This document shows, piece by piece, positions 56,426 to 63,575 of a stretch of DNA of 64,000 nucleotides. A program made the translations under genes and the position numbers. Source of the stretch: Agarivorans gilvus (GTDB lineage: Bacteria > Pseudomonadota > Gammaproteobacteria > Enterobacterales > Celerinatantimonadaceae). The first letter of the stretch is position 1. Every line of letters starts with the position of its first letter. The stretch spans positions 754,001 through 818,000 of the forward strand of contig NZ_CP013021.1 in NCBI RefSeq assembly GCF_001420915.1. Direction: 5' to 3'. The notes below the pieces were generated by a model, which made no database searches, was not told where the DNA came from, and saw only the letters and a program-made list of their open reading frames with translations.

Positions 56426-56737
56426 ATGACAAAACCAAGAAGACCTAACTTTAGCCCCGAATTTCGCCTAGAAGCTGCCCAGCTTGTTGTAGACCAAAAT
56501 TACAGCGTTCGTGAGGCCGCTGAAGCCATGGGCGTGGGTAACTCAACGATGGATAAATGGGTGCGACAACTTCGCTCAGAGCGCCGTGGTGAATCACCTA
56601 AGGCGACACCCATGACGGATGAGCAACGCCGTATTCGTGAGCTAGAAAAGCAGGTCAAACGCCTTGAAATGGAAAAAGACATTTTAAAAAAGGCTTCCGC
56701 TCTCTTGATGTCGGACGAGCTGAAAGGTTTGCGTTAA
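56426..56737 (+). CDS. IS3-family transposase OrfA
   Basis: A 103-residue helix-turn-helix protein (RRPNFSPEFRLEAAQLV, SVREAAEAMGVGNSTMDKWVRQL) with a C-terminal leucine zipper (IRELEKQVKRLEMEKDILKK). It contains an A6G slippery run near 56690, the place for -1 frameshifting to OrfB. Confidence 0.9.
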   Translation: MTKPRRPNFSPEFRLEAAQLVVDQNYSVREAAEAMGVGNSTMDKWVRQLRSERRGESPKATPMTDEQRRIRELEKQVKRLEMEKDILKKASALLMSDELKGLR

Positions 56738-57603
56738 TTCATCGGCTTCAAGAGAGCTTTCCCGCTAATCATTTATGTCAGCTATTCAGTGTTCATCGAA
56801 GTAGTTACAAATATTGGCGTGATGAAGCGGTCGGCGAAACACCGAATCGCATTGTGCTTAAAGAGAAAGTTCGAGAAGCATTTGAAGTGAGTGAAGGTTC
56901 TGCGGGAGCTCGCACTATTGCAGCAATGGTTACGCAAACAGGTACACCCTTAAGCCGTTATGTCGCTAGCAACTTGATGCGTGAACTTGCGTTGTTTAGC
57001 TGCCAACAACCAAAGCATCGCTATAAACGAGCGACACACGAGCATCCTGTTGCACCCAATGTTCTTGCTCGCCAGTTTACGGTGGATGCGCCTAACCAAG
57101 TTTGGTGTGGTGATATCACGTATGTCTGGACTGGGAATCGTTGGGCTTATTTAGCGGTTGTACTGGATTTATATGCAAGGAAACCTGTTGGTTGGGCAAT
57201 GTCTTTGAGCCCTGACAGTAAACTTATTAGCAAGGCGCTGATGATGGCTTATGAACTGAGAGGTAAGCCTCAAGGACTAATGTTTCACTCAGACCAAGGC
57301 AGCCAATATACGAGTGTTAAATATCGACAGTTGCTATGGCGATATCAAATCAAACAGAGCATGAGTCGCCGTGGTAATTGTTGGGATAATGCGCCGATGG
57401 AGCGTTTCTTTAGAAGTTTGAAGACAGAATGGATGCCAGAGCTAGGCTACCGAACTTTTTTAGAAGCCAAGCACGCCATAACGGATTATATCGTAGGGTA
57501 TTTCAGCCAAGTCAGGCCACATCAGCACAACAAGATGTTGCCACCGAATCAGGCTGAAGAGTTGTACTGGAAAAACTATAAAACCGTGGCCAGTTTTACT
57601 TGA
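56737..57603 (+). CDS. IS3-family transposase OrfB (DDE domain)
   Basis: Made as an OrfAB fusion by -1 frameshifting; the frame opens before the first ATG (56854) with HRLQESFPANHLCQLFSVHR. The rve/DDE catalytic core is complete: Asp in WCGDITYVWTG, Asp in MFHSDQGSQYTS and Glu in WDNAPMERFFRSLK. No lesions seen. Confidence 0.9.
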   Translation: MHRLQESFPANHLCQLFSVHRSSYKYWRDEAVGETPNRIVLKEKVREAFEVSEGSAGARTIAAMVTQTGTPLSRYVASNLMRELALFSCQQPKHRYKRATHEHPVAPNVLARQFTVDAPNQVWCGDITYVWTGNRWAYLAVVLDLYARKPVGWAMSLSPDSKLISKALMMAYELRGKPQGLMFHSDQGSQYTSVKYRQLLWRYQIKQSMSRRGNCWDNAPMERFFRSLKTEWMPELGYRTFLEAKHAITDYIVGYFSQVRPHQHNKMLPPNQAEELYWKNYKTVASFT

Positions 57604-57611
57604 CCACTACA

Positions 57612-59953
57612 AAGTATGACTCTGTTAGACAACACAGTTTAGAACCTAAGACGATATCCAGACCTTCTCTGAACAACAAGTATTCATTTGTATCTGACAT
57701 GTAGGAATTAACATTCATAAATTCATTCCTGAATTCGTCAAACGCACAGCTAGAATGAATGGGGAGCGTTACAGATATTAGAGATCGATAAGTTTTATCC
57801 CGAACAATTTGATTGAGGAACAGCAAACCCAATGGTGAAAGCCTATATGTTCCGCCCATATCGAGGGTGAACCCTTTAAGTGATTCGTTTTCCGAAGGGA
57901 TCTCTAGGCACTCGACGAGCTTTTGCTTAACACTCTCTTCGATACTTGAGTGGATCCAGATTCTTTGGTACCCATAAAGCCTCAAAAAATCGACAACTCT
58001 GTTCAGTGGCACACCGTTAGTAACTTCACCGGCCTTCAAAGTGCTCAAGTAAGAAATCAAGCGTATTTTGATAAAGTATGACTGTGACGAAGAAGGGTTA
58101 GGGACAAATATATTTGGAATTATTGGAGACTCTCCAGCTTCCGTCGACGCCATTAAGGCAGCAATTACTTCCTTGTTTTTCCAAGTATAACTTCCTGAAC
58201 CAAGTTGACGATGAATCCTTCTCAGCAGGTCATAAAAATAACGAACATTGTGCCAAGAAATCGAAGATAGAGTCTCAAGAATGTTATGCGCATCATCAGA
58301 GACTTGGAGGCTTCGCTTTAAAGCTGATGCATGAACCTTGATAGCGTTTAAGAAATCATCATAGCTCTCAAACTGCTTTCGCCAGTCTTTGGTTCGAAAA
58401 TCTTGATCTACTTTGCTCTCAATGTACTTGATCCTTTGAGAAACTAGCTTGCCAAAATTCGGTGCTTTTAAATGAATCACCCTATCTTCAGGACGCACGT
58501 CTAAGAAACCAGATTTCTTGTTTTTGAAGAAGGTGAACTCTCTCAATGTTATGATCGTCTTTGCACCGGTTTTACCAGCTAGATCGTGGCAAAGCGCGTA
58601 CATTTCTTCCTGAAACCGTTCATGCGCTCTATCAACGTTGTCGAGAATTACTATTACTGAATTGTTATCACTGGTTAACTGCTTTAAGGCAGCAAAAACA
58701 AATTTCTCTCTATCTTTGATTTTCTCGTCTAAGAGATCGGCTTCATGCTTGATATATGCATTCGGGTTTAGTTTGAAGTATTCTTTGTAGCTGCTTTCTT
58801 TGTAGCTCCTCAACTCCCTTGCATAGATTTTACGTAAGTAATCTAGCTCAAAGACAAAATCAAACTGACTTGTTAGGTACTCATAGATTCGGTCGTAGAT
58901 AACGGATCTAGCGTCAATATCCTGTCTTGACACCTCATTGATCAAGTCAATTAGTATTGTGTGTGCAAGTTGCTCTTTCTGTTGTCTAGCCTCTACCAAA
59001 CACTTCGTCACCAACGTACTTTTTCCACAACCTACAGACCCAGTGATGATAACTACTTGACCACTTTTTCCATCCTTAAGAATAGAATCTTTACCTGCTC
59101 CAGGGTCACAATCTTCAGTATTCGATGGCATGTACGTAGGTTTTGAGTCTTTTAGCAGACGTTTTAAGTCACCCCGGTATTGATCCAGTTTCGAGTCTGA
59201 GACAAAGCAGTACTCTAACATGCGCCTTTGATTGGGCTCAGTTATCTTGGAGAAGAAGTTCTCATAAAACTCAGACAGATACTCTTCAGGCCTACTAACT
59301 CGCCATTGCAACTCTGAATAATCCGAACGAAGCACCTTGCTGACTTCTGCTTGTTGGTAATTGATGTTTGCTAAGTAGCCTTCAAGTCGAAGGTCATCGA
59401 ACGATTCCTTCGATAACAACGACCAAAATAAGTCAAACTCAAAGGACTCGGAGAAAACATTTCCAAAGTAGATTGCTTTCGAAGAATCTAAGCTAGTTCC
59501 TGGAGAAGGAATCAGCTGAAGAGCTACCCACTCAGCCCCATTAGTGATCAGTGCAAAAGGTACCTTAGACTCTACACAGTAATTGGTGGCTTGCTGAATG
59601 ACATCAGAGAAAGGTTTCTTAAAAGATCTGCGAAGGTAGCGAATTTCATAGTCTGTCTTGCTCGTGTTTTTGGTCAGGGACTTGAAAGTCTGGCCAGTTT
59701 TTTTTGCTTCGACCACTAAGCGAGGGGTACCTTTGCTAGTGAGCAAGTAATCTGTAAACCCCGCATTGGACAACCATTTTTCGGGGTTGTAGTCAGTTTT
59801 CTTCCACCCAAGAATCGCTAAAATATCGTCAATGATAAGAAGCCTTGTAGTAGCTTCATTTGCAGAGCTAATTCCCGCTAAATCTTCGCGATGCTGAGAA
59901 ATTAGCTTTGTGAATTTTTCTAGTGCTAGCGCTTGCTTATCCTTATGACTCAT
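57612..59953 (-). pseudogene. N-terminal part of nuclease-NTPase gene, cut by IS3 element
   Basis: About 780 residues from the ATG at 59953 (TTG 59977 is an alternative). Residues 1-150 resemble the N-terminal nuclease domain of type I restriction HsdR: Asp68 in GFTDYLL, Glu82 and Lys84 in LVVEAKK, then ALITNGAEWVAL. A P-loop NTPase follows with Walker A GSVGCGKST (305-313), Walker B VIVILDNVD (433-441) and TIITLRE. The C-terminus runs into the IS and ends prematurely. Intact, the protein would have about 967 residues. The architecture recalls STAND-type anti-phage proteins; this role is inferred. Confidence 0.8.
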
Positions 59954-59977
59954 ACGAACTACTTCTTTATTTTTCAA

Positions 59978-60335
59978 GCACTTTGACGTTCGACAGAGAC
60001 TCGAAATTCAAAGTGGGCTGATTGCTTATTAGGCATAATAACTGAATTATCATAAAGCTATGAAGCAATCATAGAGTATTAAATGTAACTCTTTGGTATT
60101 AATGTGATGAACTTATCGCTGATGGATGGAATTTGCTTTAGTTCTCTCTGGACGATGTGTGTGTAGACCTTGACTGTAGAGATTGATAAGGCCTGAGAAT
60201 CCTAGACATTTGCTAGATTCTCGAACAATAGTTGTTAAATCCGTAACTTGAAATTGGACAGAACCGATTTAGGCAACCTGTCAGATCTAGTCACATCGAG
60301 AAAACTGATATACCAAGCCCTCTGACTCTGCTATT
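59978..60335. other. Non-coding stretch holding the second direct repeat
   Basis: Promoter region of the nuclease-NTPase gene on the left, then the diverged direct repeat at 60186-60259. No complete gene. Confidence 0.5.
60186..60259 (+). repeat. Direct repeat, copy 2
   Basis: Begins TAAGGCCTGAGAATCCTAGA and ends TGAAATTGGACA. In frame it still reads IRPENPRHLL before a stop, so it is a relic of the same ImmA/IrrE-like 5-prime end as copy 1, 4.7 kb away in the same orientation. Confidence 0.7.
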
Positions 60336-60551
60336 TCACCTTACACTTAAAGCCATACTTTTTATAGACCAGTCATCGCTTTCTGAAATCAGCAGCGGCA
60401 TCTTTATAGCGAGGCCTGAGAATTCATCCTTGATCGTATCACTATCAACTATCCGATCGGGCTTTTCACCATAATCTAAAGCCAATTTTTGGCACTCTTT
60501 TACTGATAATGGAATTATGTGATGAGGTTTGGGATCTAAAACTGGTGACAT
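60336..60551 (-). CDS. Hypothetical protein (71 aa)
   Basis: No family recognised. It begins MSPVLDPKPHHIIPLSVKE and ends SIKSMALSVR. It starts 3 bp after the stop of the gene at 60555-60968, so the pair is one transcription unit. A/T-rich accessory composition. Confidence 0.5.
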   Translation of the reverse strand: MSPVLDPKPHHIIPLSVKECQKLALDYGEKPDRIVDSDTIKDEFSGLAIKMPLLISESDDWSIKSMALSVR

Positions 60552-60554
60552 TAA

Positions 60555-60968
60555 TCACCCAAGAAACGGCAGCACTGTTTTAGTGGCAAGCTGCGCCCCT
60601 AGCTGTGGGTAAACAGAATAGTCCAATGACGAGCATTCTGGTTTGATGGTGTTAGTTCTTTTTGACAACCTTGGTAAGACCATCGAGATAGTCTCTCTCA
60701 GAATATTGTTTAAATCGGCATCAATCCATTCTTTAGCATTGTCATCATTCACTCTTAACTTGCCATTTTTAACAGCAAATTCAACTAACGCGAAAACAGG
60801 GACACCAGAAACAGAGTTTCTATCCCAAGAGCGATCTAAAATGAAGTACTGCCAGAGGTAGCTGTTGGTTTCGCATGCAAAAACCTCAAAACGCGCATCC
60901 ACAGAAAGACCACCAAGCGCAATAGCTTGGTTTTCAAATCGATATGAAGAAAAACGCCTTAGAGACAT
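60555..60968 (-). CDS. Hypothetical protein (137 aa)
   Basis: No family recognised. Soluble, with LRRFSSYRFENQAIALGG, an aromatic-rich YLWQYFILDRSWDR and a final LATKTVLPFLG. First gene of a two-gene unit in the cargo between the NTPase gene and the CRISPR locus. An A/T-rich region with a perfect palindrome lies upstream. Confidence 0.5.
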   Translation of the reverse strand: MSLRRFSSYRFENQAIALGGLSVDARFEVFACETNSYLWQYFILDRSWDRNSVSGVPVFALVEFAVKNGKLRVNDDNAKEWIDADLNNILRETISMVLPRLSKRTNTIKPECSSLDYSVYPQLGAQLATKTVLPFLG

Positions 60969-61080
60969 AATTGCTAAAACCTATTAATTGATGAATAAGT
61001 GACAGCTTAAATCAATTGAACATAAAAAAGTGTCAACATATTTCCTGTAAGCCTAACGGCCAATGCAATAATTGCAACGA

Positions 61081-61106
61081 CTTATTAACTTTAAAAAGTT
61101 AATAAG
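61081..61106. promoter_or_regulatory. Perfect 26-bp palindrome, possible operator
   Basis: Arms CTTATTAACTTT and AAAGTTAATAAG around AA, 113 bp upstream of the 137-residue gene, in a very A/T-rich segment. Operator or terminator; not matched to a known regulator. Confidence 0.45.
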
Positions 61107-61186
61107 GTTTAAAAGTTAAAATTTTTCAATGTTTTAATATTTTAGGTGAGATTGTCATAGCAAGGCTAAAAATGGGAGGATCTATG

Positions 61187-61504
61187 TTAGGGTTCTTTGT
61201 GACATATGATTAGCTCAGGTGTGAGCGGCAACGGCAAGTATTGGCTAGATTTAATAGCTAACATTTTACCTTTGGAATATCTAACCATCTTGTTGTGTAT
61301 TGCGGGGTAAGAAATGCCATTCTCATGCTCCATTTGGGGCTTATTCCTTGGGAACCCGCGAAGAGAGTATCTGTACCGTATTTGTTGTTGAGACTGTCGT
61401 TTACATACTCTGCCATTTAACTCTAGAATGATTCTTTCGACTTGGACTGAAAACTCACAGCGCGCTAGCTTAGGTGGATATTGTGCTAAATCGTCAAAAC
61501 AAGA
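61187..61504 (-). other. Open frame without a good start, between cargo and CRISPR array
   Basis: A minus-strand frame of 105 codons bounded by stops, with protein-like composition (VERIILELNGRVCKRQ; LPLPLTPELIICHKEP) but its only ATG is halfway along. It may be a damaged gene, a frameshifted one, or chance. No family recognised. Confidence 0.3.
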
Positions 61505-61563
61505 TTAGCTCCAATGTAATCAGTTGGTATCAGCAGTTAAGACATATAAATTTAATAAGAAAG

Positions 61564-61589
61564 AAAAAAGCTCCAGCGAATACTGGAGC
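61564..61589 (-). terminator. Terminator of the CRISPR transcript
   Basis: On the minus strand a 7-bp stem GCTCCAG/CTGGAGC with a 6-base loop is followed by six Ts. It lies directly after the last, atypical repeat. Confidence 0.85.
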
Positions 61590-61595
61590 ACTGAA

Positions 61596-61803
61596 GTACG
61601 ACGTCTGCCTTTCGGCAGGAAAAGTTAGCTGTTGAGGTTGCTTACTTCCGGGCCTTATATCAACTGCCTATACGGCAGGTCATTGGTGGCACAATCGTTA
61701 CTGGTATATCCCTGTTTTCTCTGCTGCCTATGCGGCAGGTCATAGGTATTTCAAACAATACTTAATGGCGTGACTTTTCTCAGCTGCCTATGCGGCAGGT
61801 CAT
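61596..61803 (-). CRISPR. Type I-F array: two typical and two atypical repeats, three spacers
   Basis: 28-nt repeats at a strict 60-nt period (32-nt spacers), read on the minus strand. Repeat 1 (61803-61776) and repeat 2 (61743-61716) start ATGACCTGCCGCATAGGCAG. Repeat 3 (61683-61656) differs at its 3-prime end (TTGATATA instead of CTGAGAAA). Repeat 4 (61623-61596) keeps only the hairpin, CCTGCCGAAAGGCAG, with a one-base-shorter loop. Spacer 3, between the divergent repeats (61655-61624), begins AGGCCCGGAAGTAAGCAACC, which reads like the core of 4.5S SRP RNA. Spacers 1 and 2 are not recognised. Confidence 0.92.
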
Positions 61804-61919
61804 GATGCGTAACTGAATAATTTACCAATCACACCAAACAATTATAGACGATTATTAGAATTACCCTTATATTTCACGGAAGAATAACATGTTGATATTA
61901 AACATAAATTATGACTTCT
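61804..61919 (-). promoter_or_regulatory. CRISPR leader
   Basis: A 116-bp A/T-rich stretch between the cas6 stop and repeat 1, as expected for a leader. It contains TGTTGATATTAAACATAAAT at about 61891, noted because it resembles a transposon end by eye but faces the wrong way. Confidence 0.6.
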
Positions 61920-62530
61920 TCAAATAAAGGTGTAACAGCTACTTAGGTCTGGAACAGTTCCCCTTTTCTCGCATGCCGTAGCAAAGCCGTAACTACAAAG
62001 CCCTGTGGCTTCAGGAGCTTCGGCAAACTCTTTTTGTATATGAAGAATGAAATGCTGCTTACTTGAACTACTCTGTATAGCAACCTTATTGAATGGGGCG
62101 ACCTCAACATCCTTTGACAAGTGTTCCGGATTAAAGCCTTCCCCCCTAGCTTCGGCCGTTTTTTCCCTCTAGCGTAACGCCGCCGAAACTCACCGGAGAA
62201 GAGCTTCGCTACCCGCTGATTTCGAATAAACCTAACCTCACCTACCTCGTTAGGGACGGTTAGCACTTTCGTTAGCTCAAAGGCCCCTATTTCCTGCATA
62301 TCAATGAAATAAGAACGATTACGAAGAGCTTCTAAATACTTAACGCTTGAAGATACAAACCCTATCGAAGGGCCAAGAGAGCCAACCGTCCATTCAGGAA
62401 AACTAACGGCTATTGACTCTTCAGTTTGACTAAAGATATGGTGCAGCTCTTTAATGCAGCGCCCAGCCAACAAAGAGCAATCTGCTCGCTTAGGCAAGTA
62501 TCGAACAATAAAGTAATAACGTTCTATCAC
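61920..62530 (-). pseudogene. cas6: Cas6f (Csy4) crRNA endonuclease, frameshifted
   Basis: Cuts the pre-crRNA within the repeat hairpin and stays on the crRNA 3-prime end. GTG start at 62530, overlapping the cas7 stop, behind GAGG. The first frame has the catalytic His (LHHIFSQ, residue 30 or 31) and the Arg-rich helix (FSGEFRRRYARGKK). The C-terminal half lies in another frame: EARGEGFNPEHL, FILHIQKEF, CSYGFA and the family ending GTVP. The switch is at a run of six As (62159-62164); one more A gives a normal 203-residue protein. Either an error in the sequence or an inactivating mutation. Confidence 0.88.
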
Positions 62531-63561
62531 CCCTCTTTACCTCGCTGAAACATCCCACCCTTGATAAGAACAGACATCACATAATGAATTTCGGCAGGAA
62601 TATCTGATGAAGAAACAGCTTGTTTTAACACTTCTAGGTGAGCTTCGGCTTGGGAAACTAAGGAGTAAAAATCACTGTGTGTCTCTGGTCTCCTTTGCGC
62701 TATTACATGCTTAGGATCTGCTCCATATTCATGCACTCTAAGCCGATAATCGGCCTCATCAGTATACCAATCATCGATCATTTGTATACCAGCCCCGACC
62801 TTTTCCATATTTAGAATGACCGCCTCACGCCCGTCCGGCATTGCCAGCTTACAGAATAATTTGGAAATCTCGCCTTTCTCCACTTTCTCAGTTAGTTGCT
62901 GACTAGGAAAGATCTCCTCCCCCATTTGGGCGGATATTTTTGCTGTCACTTCAGCCGACCAATAACGCCTTGGTTCGCTAAACGCCCCAGCCAGTTCAGC
63001 CGCCAACTTTTCGACTTGGTTGATATAACTATTTGACCGACTATTCCAGTCAAACTGGTGAACATCGTTAACACTAAAAATTGAGTTATTAGACGTTAGT
63101 AGTTCAATAGATACGGGATAAGTTTGCTGATTTCTGAATAACCACTGTCCAAGCAAAAGGTTTTTAGCGTAACGTTTGGCCAACTCCTTATAGCCTTCCT
63201 TTTGCCGGTAGCCATTGGCAAGCTGTTTTAGAATATTGTGAGTATCTAGGTCGTCACATACTGACGGCTCTAGAGAGTTAGCAAAAATTCTTAGGTTGAA
63301 TCGACAATAGATTGCCTCAACCAAAGGAGGAACTGTTACCGTCTCCATTCGAATAGGATTCGAGTATGCTAAGTCTTGTACAGCAACATTCTTTGGCTTA
63401 GCAATGCTAGCGTAAGCTTCTGAAAAGCTTGTTTTCTGTCCTCGGATCCGCTTGATATCGGCCTCTAATGGAACGAATTCAGAATCTTCCGTTTTATAGA
63501 AAAAAACTGCCTTTCCTGGCTGAATTGAGCGTTCATATTTGAGCTGTTTGCACAGTTGCAT
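62527..63561 (-). CDS. cas7: Cas7f (Csy3), crRNA backbone subunit
   Basis: Six copies coat the guide in the type I-F Cascade. The 344-residue protein shows LKYERSIQPGKAVFF at the start, YKELAKRYAKNLLLGQWLFRN, EIFPSQQL, VGAGIQMIDDWYTDEADYRLRVHEYG and the terminal LIKGGMFQ, all Csy3 landmarks. It overlaps cas6 by 4 bp and follows the cas8/cas5 gene by 14 bp. Apparently intact. Confidence 0.93.
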   Translation of the reverse strand: MQLCKQLKYERSIQPGKAVFFYKTEDSEFVPLEADIKRIRGQKTSFSEAYASIAKPKNVAVQDLAYSNPIRMETVTVPPLVEAIYCRFNLRIFANSLEPSVCDDLDTHNILKQLANGYRQKEGYKELAKRYAKNLLLGQWLFRNQQTYPVSIELLTSNNSIFSVNDVHQFDWNSRSNSYINQVEKLAAELAGAFSEPRRYWSAEVTAKISAQMGEEIFPSQQLTEKVEKGEISKLFCKLAMPDGREAVILNMEKVGAGIQMIDDWYTDEADYRLRVHEYGADPKHVIAQRRPETHSDFYSLVSQAEAHLEVLKQAVSSSDIPAEIHYVMSVLIKGGMFQRGKEG

Positions 63562-63575
63562 GGCAACACCGAACT

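Larger units (their letters stand above)
56353..57611 (+). mobile_element. IS3-family insertion sequence
   Basis: A complete 1259-bp element. Ends are TGTAGTGG...CCACTACA with imperfect inverted repeats of about 27 bp (left TAGTGGCATAGTGAATTTGG, right complement TAGTGGTCAAGTAAAACTGG). Contains orfA and orfB in -1 relation. Flanked by a 3-bp duplication, so this is a simple, probably recent insertion. Confidence 0.92.
56350..57614. repeat. 3-bp target-site duplication AAG flanking the IS
   Basis: AAG at 56350-56352 and again at 57612-57614, directly abutting the element's terminal TG and CA. Confidence 0.85.

Noticed and set aside
49728..61596. ffs gene inside the window as the insertion site
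   Set aside because: Searched by eye on both strands for the GGAAGGAAGC core; only the array spacer matches.
61891..61915. TGTTGATATTAAACATAAAT as a Tn7-like transposon end
   Set aside because: It would face away from the array, leaving the homing guide outside the element, and no second TnsB-type repeat is visible near it. More likely chance in an A/T-rich leader.
61920..62120. Separate 66-residue gene downstream of cas6
   Set aside because: It is the C-terminal part of Cas6f in a shifted frame (IQKEF, GTVP ending), not an independent gene.
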